Source of the DNA: Xestospongia muta
Lineage: Eukaryota > Porifera > Demospongiae > Haplosclerida > Petrosiidae
Reading direction: 5' to 3'
DNA: 64,000 bases
NCBI GenBank assembly: GCA_963693285.1
Contig: OY848918.1
Coordinates: forward strand, 17,192,035-17,256,034
Position 1 is the first letter of the stretch; every line of letters begins with the position of its first letter. The notes under the pieces are model-generated. The model was given only the letters and a program-made list of their open reading frames with translations, did not search any database and was not told the DNA's origin. Below, one piece after another: positions 14,201 through 26,159 of the stretch. Both the position numbers and the translations under genes were made by a program.

Positions 14201-17200
14201 TCATTAATTGTTGCTTGATTTCTAGCTTTGCCATGTTTGTGAAGCAGTAACTGAGTAAGTGATAGTATCATTCAATTGCCAAGCAAGATTAAGTGCTAAT
14301 TTCGTGATGAAAAGTTTCTCTGAGTCTTTACATGACCCTTTAAAATGTATCAATATTTCATATATAAAATTTATTGTAACTTGAAGATGAAACGTTCTTT
14401 GGAAACGTCCCGTAGTACAAATATAAATCGATATATTATCTATTAGTAGCAGTCTTTTCAGTGCTTGGAGACGTTTCCTGAATGCGTTACTTTGCTCCAA
14501 GTCCACAAAACATTTTTCAGAACTTTTCTAACGATTACTTCGACCAACGGCCTTCTGTCTTGCTGATCCGTATTCCTCTGAGATTGTTTACAACATACTA
14601 AAAAATCTCCACGTTAAGTTTTTTACTTTTCGAGAAACGGCACTTGACCTCTGCAGCCTGAAAATTCTTTTGCGAGTTTTAAGCTTCTGTTTTCCTTGAC
14701 GATGTTCTTGATACTACTGTTGTAAAGTCCACATGTTTTTCTATTCGTTGCTAAACGTTGGTAGCTGCTAATGCTTCGGTTGCCAAGTTATAGCAGTTCA
14801 AAAAAAACAGGCAGTGCAGACACACACACACACACACAAACAGACTACAGTACCCTCGCTATGCGCCCACGCACAGCGAGGTTAATGAATTAATAACAAC
14901 ATTACAAATAATCACACTTTAGTGTACTCTATAGTGTACTGACTTTTCAAATAAACCATCTTTTGAACAGAATATTTTCAATCTTAGTAGTACTAGTTTA
15001 GAATTTTAAGCAGTCACTTAGTTGTGACTTGCTTGAAGTTGTTTCTTAGAGTTTAAACAAAATACAGTTCTTTATAATAATGACAACATGTTTAATAATA
15101 AAGACACTTACATTGTTAATTGCATCCAGTGATGCACCAGACTTTATTAGCACATCAGCTACATCATTATGGCCATAGGTAGCAGCAGAGTGAAGGGGAG
15201 TATCATAGTACTACATAAAGTAGATGTCAGTATTTATGATCAATTCACTTTATAATATATATCTACAACTAATGGTATATTATAAAGGATAGATAAAATA
15301 ATTCAATGTTTTTAAATTAATGTGTATAGAGAGGTTGATACTTTTTGTGATGTCAGCAGTAGTATTCATGATAACTAGCTATGATATGTTTGGAAATTAA
15401 AATGTTTGTCCTATTATGTCGCATTTGTTTTATCTACAGGTTTACAATATAGTCTCATAATACAATACATGACAGTAAGTCATTTGTTAAGTACATGTTC
15501 CATAGAATTTAGATTATTGACAAGTTGTAACTAGTATATATCATAATTATTATACAACACTTGTAAAATATATACACATAATATTAACATAATAACATTA
15601 GTATACACAATATCAAGTATTAAATGGAAAGGAAAGATTCATTATCACTAGTATATATCAGGTAACCTTTACTATCTAATAATGTGAGCATTGACATGAT
15701 TTAGTCATTTAACTTATATAGGTTTGGGACAGTCCTAGACTTTCAGAATGCTTTTGAATATATATAAAGTAGGTTGTGATTACAGTAGGATGCTGTCATT
15801 GTTTGAGTTTCTCTTCTTACCAACTATATGTACATGTATGGGAGTGTCGCAGAATGTCTAATCACAAAAAATCTAATACTCAAATTGTCTAATTCCAAAA
15901 TGTCTACAGAAAGTACTGACTGAACAAAGAGTCTAAATCAATAAGCTGCAATAAACATAGATTTACAAATAGCACAACTTGAAATTATATCTGACTTTGC
16001 ACTAGTTTATTGCAGTTTCTTGAGCTACAATTTTCAGGCACTATTCTCCATATATGTTACTTCCACTTGGTACAGAGCTTATAGAAAAAAAGGGCAGAAC
16101 ATTGGTCTAATATAAAATTACAAGGAAGTTCAGTTTATTGGAGGGTTGATTCAAAAGACAGCAGCTATAATATTTGTACTATTAAACTTTTTATGAATAG
16201 CTTGAAATGCTATAACAGCAGACATACCAGATGATGAGTGAGTGAAAGCATTTGATCAATATTTTGAAAACACTTGAATAAAGAGCTAATTCACACCAAG
16301 AATGTTGAATTATTTAATTATATAAAGGTCTATGAATTCAAAGAAACAACATTTATGGTTGCCACAAAAGCTTATCCCACGTCTTCTAACTTTTAAAATT
16401 GTTCCAGAGAAAGCACGCAACTACAGAAATAACAATTAGTATATTGGAAGCAGATGAATCAGAGGGCTGACAGAAAGAAAGTTGAAAACAGAGGAAAAGA
16501 TGCAACTTTTACAATCAAAACCTACCAGTGGTGAGAGGACTTTAGACTCACAAATATATATATATGGTAATAGTCATTGTGTACTTTCTATTGAGAACTG
16601 AGATATGCGCCATTTTGAAAGTACTCGATGCAAAAAATAGCGAATGTTTTCGTAACAGCTTCTGATGTCTAAAAGAGGCTTTCCCGTTTTGCAATTAAAC
16701 TGGGTGGGGCTCTGTATGGAACCATCCTCAAATAAAGGGGTTTAATCAAGTTAGCAATAATCCAGCTAATAAGAAATCTTATCATGACCGCAGAATCTAA
16801 CCATAGTTATTTGACAGTTGGTGAAGGTGTGTAACTATTGTAAATATGGACCTGAATAGGTTGAAGGTATTGTTATGAAGAAATGTGGAGGTGTGACATT
16901 TCTGGTTAAAATGGCTAATGGTCAGGTATGGAAGAGACACCTGCATCAATTGTCTGTTATAGAAGGAATTCTGATTATTATCATCCTGGTATAGAACAGT
17001 CTACTGATGTCTCTGATGATAAAAAATATTGATCCTGCTATTGACAATACTGTTTTCATTGGAATCAGTTGATACTGTACAGAACTCCAGTGACCATAGT
17101 TATTCTTAATGAGCTCATAATCATCATGAATACAGTTTTTTCATTGAATCAATTGATGTCTATGATACCATAGAGAACTCCAGTGATCATTGTTATGCTC

Positions 17201-20200
17201 AACTAGTTTGTAATCATCCTGAACTATTCTTAATAATGTTGCAATGTATTCTATTTTATGTATTGGCTTAAGTGAAAGGGATGTCACATACAATGGTGTG
17301 TGGGGTTTTTGTTTTGCACTTGCTCAATAATTGGAGCACCTCATGTATTAATAGAATGATTTTGATTTTAATTCTTGTGTAATCAATACATAAAGTTATA
17401 TGAGATGACTACATAATTACATGAATTAATAACAACATTACAAATAATCACACTTTAGTGTACTCTATAGTGTACTGACTTTTCAAATAAACCATCTTTT
17501 GAAACAGAATAGTTTTAATCTTAGTAGTACTAGTTTAGAATTTTAAGCAGTCACTTAGTTGTGACTTGCTTGAAGTTGTTTCTTAGAGTTTAAACAAAAT
17601 GCAGTTCTTTATAATAATGACAACATGTTTAATAATAAAGACACTTACATTGTTAATTGCATCCAGTGATGCACCAGACTTTATTAGCACATTTGATAAG
17701 TCATTTGATAAGTACATGCTCCAAAAATTTATATTATTAACAAGTTATAACTAGTATAACACAATAGCTGTATAATAGCTAAATATGATAGGAATTAAGT
17801 ATACACAATATCAGGTGTTAAATGAAAGGAAGACTAATTATTATCAATATATATCAGGTAACCTACACTATCTAATAATGTCATTATTGACATCATTTTG
17901 TTACATTCATTCTATTGTTAGTTCTCTTTTATTCCACATAACACTATCTAAGCAAAAATGCATGTTTAAATTTTATGCAACAAACCTGACAATTAAGTGT
18001 TAAAGTATACTGAAGTATGTAATATCATACTTGTCTGCACAAGCTAAGGCACTTCAAATAGACTATGAGGCTATAGGACAAGTGATCAACATGACTTGCA
18101 TAACATATATTATAAAAATTATAAAAGTTGTAGATTGTTGAATTTTCTTTGTTATTTGATTTATTCTTGTTGATAACAATAGTAATAAATTTATCAAAAC
18201 AATGACGTAATGTTAGTGAAAGCTTGGTTTATAGAAATATGTCCACAATGTGTACAAGAAATAATTTTTACAACACATACTTGCTTGTACTTGATGAGAG
18301 ATGATATTGCGGATAAATTCATATTTTCATAATTTGTGATTAAAACAGTAAATAAATGAAAATTTCACAAGTTTTATAGCTTTAATACTTATTAATCAAA
18401 AGGATGTACTTTACAAACCATATTCTTGAGGTAATCAAGAAGTAAGCTGGGACTAATGTGGTAAGACGTTTGTGTAGAAAACATGAACATACATATCTTA
18501 TTATCAGAGATCACATTCTATATCATGGCCTATTTTGTTGGGTGGTTGTTATTGGCAACATTTAATTTCTCAGTCAGTTTTAAGTAGGTTCATTTATTAT
18601 TCACAGTATGTATTTGTTGATATATGGTATCAATAATTATTAAGGAAATTATATCATATAAAGACTTTATTGATTAGGAAAGTAAAAAGACTCTATTAAC
18701 AACATGTACCAGCCATCAAACAATGACATTGGCTAGACTTATGACTTACTGACTCTCATAGTTAGCTTCTATTATCTGATGACAACAATGAAGATAGTAC
18801 AGCATACATTACAAACCACTGGTATATCGTACTTATAGACTAAGCGTAAAAACACTGCCATGTATTGGAAACTATTACTTAACATATAGAACCTTGGTAT
18901 ATTATTTCTTTGTCAACACAGACTCTGTACAGGTTGGTTGAGTTACTAGAGTTACTGTTACATAACATTCTAACATTGTACAACAGGACTTGTTGACTCC
19001 ACCCACACAGAAATATACAGTACTTGGAAAAGCATACTTATCACATAACTTGTCAACACAGACTATTTATATTCTAAATGTATAATCTAAATGTATACTG
19101 TACTTGTTTCTGTGAAAATTCATGTATTCTATTCCTTATAATTTATGTTAATTACTTTTATATTACTTATAGTTTAAACATATATTGAAATGTATTCTCC
19201 ACCATAACTTTAAAATCATGAATGTTTTAAGGAGTTCTGTTTATATAGTGTTAGAATGATGACAACAAGTTGTAGAATGTATTTTTTTATAATATAATAT
19301 CAATACATATAAAGATCTATTAGGCTATAAGTTTGTGATTTCACTAATCCATTATTAAACACATGAAATCAATATATTCATTAACTGGATTAGTGCTGCC
19401 GCGATAATCGATAATATCGATATATCACAATATAAACAGTTATGACATGATATGATATAAATTACTTTTTATTGATATAAAACACACCTATTTAAATAGG
19501 CTTGTGAGTAGACTCGTGCGTAAATGTTTTCATTTGTCGCTACAAGTGTTCCATCAGAACACCTGTTCAGTGCCACTGGCAATGTAATTACTGAAAAAAG
19601 AAACTGTTTAACACCACAACATGCAGACCAGTTAATCTTTCTGTTTGAGAATTGTTGATTTATTACAAATATAAAAATTTCAAAATTTATCATGATATGT
19701 GATATATCGTGATATAAATATCCATGATATGTGATATAGATTTTTATATATCATGGCAGCACTAAACTGGATATTAAAAATGATGACTCTTTGCTACTAT
19801 CACTCATAAAAACCATTCATTATATATAATACAAAAGGTTTCCATATTTCCTGAGTCAACAAGTAATGTGTATTAAATGGCAATTCATTTTAGACCACAC
19901 TATTTGTTTTAATTAGTAAGGTTTCCATTATTCATAAGTCCAATGTTCCACTGTACTGATACTGATAGACTTACATGTACTTAATATAACATTGTCATGT
20001 TATTTGGCAAAACTACACATGTTGTGCTAAAAAATTTGAAAAACTGTTGTGTATATGTGGTTTCTATGTGGCCTTTTTTACATAATTTTTAACAAATTTG
20101 GTTACTAAGTATTTTTATGATTTTACTTCCTGGATACCAAGTATGTATGCAACCATTCGTTTTGAAACTATTTAGGGGAACATGTGTGATTTTCCCAAAT

Positions 20201-22067
20201 TAGTTCACATTTAATATATTCTCGAAATTCCAATGATTGATGTATAATTATAATGTTTGCTATAGTTAGTGATTACTATTTTACTTAATTATTACAGTAC
20301 AATGTAAATGAGCGTAGTCTATTGAACAATGTACATTACACAAGAATTGTAGTCTTCATGTAGATATTATGTAACAGACAAACACAAACATAACATTGAA
20401 ATATAAAGACTTGACAATATCAACCACTAAACACATAAATTAAACAAGTAACTTGTTTTATAAGATCCTCATAGCTTAACTTTGTACTAAATTATAATCA
20501 TAATATGAGGTACTAATAAGTTTAAATTACAATATTAAACACTAACCTGATCTAGTGCATGTATATTGGACTTGTTTTTAATTAGCATTTCTGCTATTTC
20601 AGCATTAGATGCCCAGTGTAATGCTGTTCGAACAAACTGAAAAAGAAGAAATATAAAGTTAATACTAGATAACTAACAGTATACTATACATTGTACATAT
20701 ACAAGTACTATCATAACATGTGGTCAATATCAGTGAAGGTTCATGTTGTTTATTCTCTCTCTTATGAGTATTATTAGTAGCTCATATCATGTCATGTCAA
20801 TGTAGTACATTGAACAAACACTATATTATGAGCAACAAAACTAACATGTTTAGGAAAGACTACTAATACATTTGCAAATATATGGTAAAAGCACATCTGA
20901 CTTAATGATGATAAAACCTCTTTACACACCCTATTATTAAATATAGACCATAAAACATTTTGATACAATATTTTAATAAATATCTGAGATGTAAAATTTA
21001 CAGTTCTTTTAATACAATTGTTAAATTAATTCTCAAAATGTTTTACATAAGTCTGTTATGTTAGTGGCTTTGCTGACTATACTGTTTATGAGTATATAAA
21101 ACATAAAATTATAATGTTGTTTCTCAAATGAAATGTTGGAATACAAAACAACTAAGGCCACTCAATAAAAATAGACTATAGTTAGCTATGCAAACAACTT
21201 GTTGATATAATCATAATCAATGCTTCTGAAGGGTATTTAACAAACTATATTTATCAGAGCTTTATCAGCATTCTGGTAGATTGTAAATATATGAGAACAG
21301 TGAGTGAATAAATGTGTGCGTGGTATAAAATCTTAAAATGATTCCAGAAAATGCATTTTATAAATGCTACATAGAAAGCAAATTCATATAAATAATGTCT
21401 TCAAAAGATGTGTTATATGATAGATATGAACTGGCTCTGTTAGAATTATTCAGTAACATTGTTATTAGATCAACAAATGTACACATCATGTCAGTAATAT
21501 TAACACTTTATTATTATCAGGAGATGACACAGAAAAGGAAACAAACTCCTACACTATTGATTAAAATCACACAAGAATTTGTGATAATAAATTTAGACCA
21601 TCCCATGTATTATAGCTCAACCAACATCATACTATAATGATGATACAATGTGTAGTAATGTGATAATTATTGGATCTTAGACTTATTTATAAAAACACAC
21701 TGTATATGAAAAGTAGGCTTTACTGTTGAGATATATACTTAAATATTGAGAGCTAGTAACTTACCGCGTATGTATGATAGTTTACATCAGCACCTCGTTC
21801 AATAGTAGATTTGACTTCTTCAATGTTTCCATTATCAGCTGCCCATAACAATTGTTCATTCTATTATAAAGACAACATGTATCATGTAGTGTAGTATAGT
21901 GAGTATACAGACAGATCAGCCCTTATAACTAAAGGACCATCTTTTAGAAAGATATTCTGTCTATACAATAACACTGATATGTGAGTTTAGTTAGTATCAC
22001 AGTGATATATAGGGATAATGACATAGTAATAGAAAGATTATAGACTTACTAGGTCTCTCTGAGACAT
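4018..22067 (-). CDS. Gene A: ankyrin repeat / Roc-COR-like GTPase / death-domain protein (13 exons, complete)
   Basis: Exons, 5' to 3' on the minus strand: 22067-22050, 21860-21765, 20636-20547, 15210-15112, 11882-11784, 7998-7900, 7571-7481, 7426-5748, 5701-5248, 5193-5131, 5036-4965, 4462-4400, 4295-4018. All junctions are GT-AG and the phases agree, giving 1066 codons plus TAA. The start is MSQRDL; an in-frame TAA lies seven codons upstream, so no kinase domain precedes it. Residues ~5-195 are ankyrin repeats, with a 99-bp exon each for repeats 4-6. The P-loop GPPAVGKT is at ~222-229, followed by a ~130-residue Ser/Lys-rich insertion, then the Walker-B-like DSGGQ and GTYEDK. A COR-like region follows (RWYVLE...), then an acidic linker, and a death domain fills the last ~90 residues. 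Family knowledge: ankyrin-Roc-COR-death is the order found in DAPK1 minus its kinase, which suggests cytoplasmic signalling or cell-death scaffolding. Ligand and partner cannot be read from the sequence. Confidence 0.88.
5748..7426 (-). other. Gene A exon 8: P-loop GTPase and first part of COR-like region
   Basis: This 1679-bp exon is the largest of gene A and carries the whole nucleotide-binding module. Visible motifs are GPPAVGKTS (G1), YVLDSGGQPQF (G3) and IIGTYEDK (G4-like, with Thr-Tyr-Glu-Asp in place of NKxD). A long low-complexity insertion sits between G1 and G3; such insertions are seen in divergent Roc proteins. It ends at a codon boundary before a 46-bp intron (5702-5747). Reading through that intron would shift the frame, so it must be spliced. 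Gene B has no intron at the same place. Confidence 0.85.
8033..9110. repeat. Gene A intron segment with a diverged copy at 38787-39920
   Basis: Collinear similarity to 38787-39920 extends over ~1.1 kb, including the start (gatgattacattt), gcatactattac, gtgtctatg/gtgtctagg and the end (atggcctgctttaaaacc). The gene A copy starts just upstream of exon 6, so the other copy is a fragment of an additional gene-family duplicate. Confidence 0.8.
8193..8254. repeat. (CATA)n/(TA)n microsatellite in a gene A intron
   Basis: About seven ACAT units run directly into ~20 TA units. A shorter (TA)n lies at 8904-8924. Confidence 0.95.
10340..11780. repeat. Segmental duplication, gene A intron copy (partner 60655-61965)
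   Basis: This intronic stretch aligns nearly end to end with 60655-61965 in gene B. Shared landmarks include the text around 10370 (atagttagtgctagggttat) and the last 130 bp before the exon. It shows that A and B arose by duplication of a genomic block rather than by retrocopy. Divergence is moderate, with many point changes and small indels. Confidence 0.85.
13491..13600 (+). pseudogene. Ty3/gypsy-type integrase C-terminal (GPY/F-like) remnant
   Basis: The frame reads a G-P-E-stop-V-E-G-I-V start, then FLVKMANGQVWKRHLHQL. This fits the end of Ty3/gypsy integrases, where a Trp (here TAG) and a final RH..QL motif are typical. Only ~35 codons are recognisable and there is a stop, so this is a relic with no flanking LTR visible. 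An almost identical copy lies at 16844-16955 as part of the tandem duplication. Confidence 0.6.
14071..14883 (-). mobile_element. Non-autonomous DNA element (MITE family 1, copy 1)
   Basis: An 11-bp inverted repeat AACCTCGCTGT (14089-14099) / ACAGCGAGGTT (14873-14883) bounds the element. Outside the left repeat is a small hairpin ggcactaaagtgcc. The interior has a (CA)n tract and no convincing gene. The tandem-duplicate copy at 15.4-17.7 kb lacks it (empty site around 17417), which fixes the ends to within a few bases. The target duplication is short and AT-rich (aat or atga) and cannot be resolved. Copy 2 lies at 35435-36602 in opposite orientation. The superfamily is not assigned. Confidence 0.8.
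16844..16955 (+). pseudogene. Ty3/gypsy-type integrase C-terminal remnant (duplicate)
   Basis: Second copy of the relic at 13491-13600, carried along in the tandem duplication. It has the same TAG in place of the conserved Trp, so the inactivation preceded the duplication. Confidence 0.6.
17649..17695 (-). pseudogene. Truncated copy of gene A ankyrin exon 4
   Basis: On the minus strand this encodes the end of an ankyrin repeat (VLIKSGASLDAINN) followed by a good GTAAGTG donor, identical to exon 4. No acceptor lies at its upstream edge. It is a by-product of the tandem duplication breakpoint. Confidence 0.85.
19391..19764 (+). mobile_element. Internally deleted hAT transposon with 8-bp target duplication
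   Basis: The terminal inverted repeat is TAGTGCTGCC ... GGCAGCACTA, flanked on both sides by the 8-bp direct repeat AACTGGAT (19383-19390 and 19765-19772). The paralogous site near 63916 in gene B is empty. TAG-start TIRs and an 8-bp duplication are hAT hallmarks. At 19524-19658 (plus strand) the frame VATSVPSEHLFSATGNV followed by ITEKRN matches the hAT C-terminal dimerisation domain. The element is therefore a deletion derivative keeping the 3' end of a transposase gene. The rest is AT-rich with repeated atatcgatat motifs. Confidence 0.88.
19524..19658 (+). pseudogene. hAT transposase C-terminal dimerisation remnant
   Basis: About 45 codons ending at TGA. The motif SVPSEHLFSATGNVITEKR corresponds to the conserved S-x-x-x-E-R-x-F-S-x-x-G block of hAT transposases, with R replaced by H. 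No upstream catalytic part is left in the 374-bp element. Confidence 0.75.
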
Positions 22068-22120
22068 TTTGAAAAGTGTTGGTCCTTACTCCTTAGCTAT
22101 CACTGTTCTTATGTCAGGTG

Positions 22121-24960
22121 TCTATAGATAATATAGGAAGCAGGTTACATAGATTGTAATAGCTATATACTACATTGGAATGAAGAAAAGTCTACTAACT
22201 AAATCAACTATCACCTAATTATAGTAAGATAGAATATACTGTCTGTCTACTAACTACTACTATATGTAATAGATATACACTCACACTATGTATGTACTGT
22301 ACACTATATGATATCATTGGATACTAATAATATTCAACGATTTAGTAGTAGAATAGAATATAGAATGATATTCTGTCTATTTAGTCAATAATGTTGTGAA
22401 ACTAATATAATCACAGTTATGTTCCAACAATGACAATTTAGGATCTATAAACATAGTTAGTCTTGCATTGTTGGCCACTTTGTATAGAGCAAATGTGGTC
22501 TGGAGATAGCAACTCCAAACAAGAGATTAGTATTAATTTCACTTTTCAGAGCGCTAGCAGAGTATCAATGTTCTCAATAGCTACATATGCCATCTTGTGT
22601 TGGTTAAAATGTCATGAAACTAATATAATAACAGTTATGTTCAAAGGATGAGAATTTGGGTCTAGAGATTAGTTGGTCTTGTATTGTTGCCCACTTTGTA
22701 TCTTTAAAGTGAAAGTGATCTGATGATACAACTCAAGAGATTAGTATTAATTTCACATTAAAGAACAATGCATCAATATTCACAATAGCTACCTAAGTAC
22801 AGTGAACTCAATATCATAAACAACTACACAATTGCATGACTAAATAATATTGTTGATAGAAATTCTGGTTCAGTTTAACAGCACATTGGGTTTTCCATTC
22901 ATTTAGTGAGGTCTGTTACTTGATAATTATAAAAGTAATGTCAATAGTAATATTGTATCACAACATTGTATTCTTTCATTGGGTTTTTTGGAAGAGGAGA
23001 TTGTAACAAAAATTATTCTCTTTCAATTAGAATTATTCTGACAGTATCATATTCAAACAACAATCATGTATTTTATATTATTTCTAATTATATGTCAATA
23101 AGTCTATTTAACCAGATCTCCATAAATGAAAATTCATTTCATTAACTTATTGTCATATACTTCTACAATATACTACCAGTATCATTCATTATAAAGGACA
23201 CATGTATCAATGTGACACTAACACGTTAAGTATATTCTTAGATAATCAAAGTTCTAACAAGACATGAATACTTCACATAATCATATATATTAAACTGATG
23301 GTAATAGTGTTTTTAGCTGTAACACAATTATATATACAATGGATCTATCATTCTATAGTTATACTTAAATGACAGATGGATCATTTGAAAGGAATTTAAT
23401 TTTCTGATTTGACAATTAGTTAACAATATATACATCAATACATGTTTCCTTATATTTATACAGAATGGATAATTTTTAGATTATTACTAAGGAATGCAAT
23501 CAGTATTTATAATTACAAATACAATACACTCCCTCAATACTGTACAGTTGTTAACACTAGAGTATTCTATTGTACTATATAACAGTACCTGAGTACATAT
23601 AATAATATGTATGATATATAACAAATGATCTAATCACAGAGTGTCAATGGAAACAAGAAGTACTGAGGAAACACTTATATGATAAATACTATCTTCTATT
23701 TTAATCAGTGGTATGGGCTGGGTCATTCACACTCATCGTCTTCTTAATGAATTGGTATCAATACATAGGAAGTGTGTAAACACTGGACTGGATAGTTTAA
23801 CTGAACTGTCCTTAAATTATTTATGTTGGAGAAGGTTGCTGTCAGAATCATCCTATGCCACAAGTTTCATTATATAGTTTGTATGACTTCTCAATTTTAC
23901 ATCCTTGACTTTTTTGTTAGTACAATAAAATAAAATTTATAAATAATTAAAGACTGAATACATTCAAAACCAAACTATCCTATAGACTGTATAATGATGT
24001 ATGAGTAAATAATACAACATTGAGTAAAAGTAACACAAAATCTTTTGCCTTACAAAGTGGTCATTCTTTAAAACTGCATACATTCTTTCCAGTTAATGAT
24101 GATGTTTTAGAATGGAGTTAATGTTTTGAATTGTTTCCTTTGAAAAGTTGACAACACCACATATTTAGTGTAGTTGTGTGGATAAGTGTACATAGTTCCT
24201 TCAACTGACTACTATTCCTAATATCAAGGTGTCTATAGATAATACAGGAAGTAGGTGACATAGTTAGATAGTAAACTACTATATTGGAATGAGAAAACTC
24301 TACTAACTAAATCAACTGTAACCTAATTATAGTAAGATAGAGTATACACTCTGTCTACTAACTATATACTACCACATGTGATACACTCACACTATGTATG
24401 TACTGTACACTATATGATCATATATAATTAACAGCTGCTTAGTAATGTCTGACACATGATAACCATAAAAGTAATGCCAATAGTCATTATTGTCTCATAA
24501 CATTACATTCTTTCATTAGATTCATTGGAAAAGGAGATTGTAACAGAAATTCTTTTCATTCTCTAGAAATTAATTTACAGTATCATCTTTACACATCAAT
24601 CATGTATTTATCATTATTTCAAACTATATATATGTCAATAACTGTATAGATCTCTATAAATGAAAAGATGTCTCATTAATTTATTCTAATGTCCTTATAC
24701 TTCTACAGTATAACTTCTGTATCATTCATTACAAAGGATAGATATATCAATGTGCACACTAGTTCTTACAATGTCATCTTAGAAATTGAAAGCTCTAACA
24801 AGACATCAGTACTACATATAAAGATGGACATTATTAAGTTGATTGTTATGGTGTTTTAATAGCTGAAACAAAATAATTTGTAGGATATATCTATCATTCT
24901 ATAGTTATATTTTAATGAAAGATGGATTATTTAAAAAGAATTTAATTTTGCATTTGACAG
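22121..24960. repeat. Diverged duplications upstream of gene A
   Basis: The block 22121-22330 recurs at 24228-24430 (shared tgtctatagataata.aggaag). The block ~22900-23400 recurs at ~24440-24960. Within the first half, 22384-22560 is repeated at 22610-22770. All are diverged and none has a coding signature. The rest of 22068-25950 shows no gene on either strand; it would contain the gene A promoter, but I see no clear core element. Confidence 0.7.
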
Positions 24961-25956
24961 GTGATAATGAGGTATTCGAATAAGACAGGATGCAGGATGA
25001 AGAGGAAGTGATGTCTATGAAGTATGATTGTGCTAGAATAATAGAATTGAATCTGTGACTGTTTATTATGAGATGTATTAACACCTTGTATTTTAATACT
25101 GATCAGAACCTTCCAATTAAAAAAATTGTAATGATATCTCTTTTATAATGTACATTCCTAAATAAGTCGTTGTAGTATTGTGTAGCATTCACATTTGACA
25201 TGTGTTAACAATATAATACGATATGTGTCATGAATTCGCCTGACACCAAAAGTTATTGCATTTTAGTAGTACAAACTAAAACCATAGATACTATTTGACT
25301 GGATGCTAATATAAAGTACATGTATAAACGTCATTTTCGTTTGTCTCTATGTGTCTATGGGTAAAGATGGCAAATGTGGTAAGTATATGGTGTTACTTTA
25401 GTAATTATTGGATACTGTAGAAGCTTTTGTAGTCATTTACGATATGACATAGAGGCGTGGCTCAATGATCGGACACGTTGGTGTTTTTACTGTTTTTAAA
25501 TACACAAAGCGTTCGAAGCTGACTTCCGACACCAGCTTCGAGTGCCCCAATCTGTCATATAGTTATTGCAAAAAATATACTGAAAAAGAAATCTCTTTGC
25601 ACAATGTACAAGCATATTTTCTGTACACTCGAGATAATGATTAAACGGACATTCTTATGTAGATTCGAACGATGACCATATCTTGATAACAATTGTAGCT
25701 TGAACGTTTTCTCTGCTTTTGAACATTATATAATATGTTAGGAATTAACTGTCAAAATTTGGAGAAATATCTACAAGCAGTTCTGAATATACATCTCTTT
25801 GAAAACATAAACTCATTGACTAATAAACGGACATTTAAGAGAAATCCTTTTTTAAAGTAGGTGATAACTGTTTGTTAATTATTAACTCAAATGACAATCA
25901 CAAACACTATGCATGAAGATATTAATTTTACTGCAAAAAAGTCTAGTAGTTAATTA

Positions 25957-26111
25957 TTACATGTCACACATAAAACAAACAAAATTTAGTGATTTTTCTT
26001 TCTTGATCCCAACACATACCATGTGGTACCACCGGAAACATTTTTCACATTCCACCCAATTAGTCGCCTTAGTGTGAAAACATAAATTATTAGAACATGC
26101 TGATAGTTTTT
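25957..26111 (-). other. T1 terminal exon: PHD-type zinc finger
   Basis: The exon encodes 51 residues after the last repeat. Cys and His positions (ACSNNLC, then H, then WVECEKC, RWYHMVC, and CFMC at the end) fit a C4HC3-like PHD finger with the usual W-(Y/F)-H-x-x-C core. Such fingers commonly read histone tails. Confidence 0.65.
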
Positions 26112-26159
26112 CTGTAATGAAATACATGAATTGTGTTATTATATTGTGAATATTTCATA

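Larger units (their letters stand above)
12100..15210. repeat. Recent tandem duplication, copy 1 (partner 15430-17695)
   Basis: From about 12100 the sequence repeats at about 15430 with very high identity, including poly-A runs, microsatellite stubs and an integrase relic. Copy 1 is longer because it contains the MITE at 14071-14883. Copy 1 ends in functional exon 4 (15210-15112). The low divergence marks an event much younger than the A/B duplication, or later gene conversion. Confidence 0.9.
15430..17695. repeat. Recent tandem duplication, copy 2, ending in a truncated exon 4 copy
   Basis: Nearly identical to 12100-15165 without the MITE. It ends at about 17695 inside a copy of ankyrin exon 4: the splice donor and the last ~47 bp of coding sequence (17649-17695) are present. 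The 5' half of the exon and its acceptor are missing and replaced by unrelated sequence with a repeated ttgataagtcat motif. The truncated exon should not be spliced in. Confidence 0.88.
17985..19860. repeat. Segmental duplication, second gene A intron block (partner 62490-64000)
   Basis: Sequence from about 17985 to 19390 and 19773 to 19860 aligns with 62490-64000 at the right edge of the window. The hAT element at 19391-19764 is absent from the partner. Because the partner lies just upstream of the first gene B exon in the window, it is part of a gene B intron. Confidence 0.85.

Noticed and set aside
14222..14506. 94-codon open frame (also 35819-36187 and 36139-36423)
   Set aside because: It is the interior of MITE family 1; shared between copies because the element is shared, with no recognisable protein domain.
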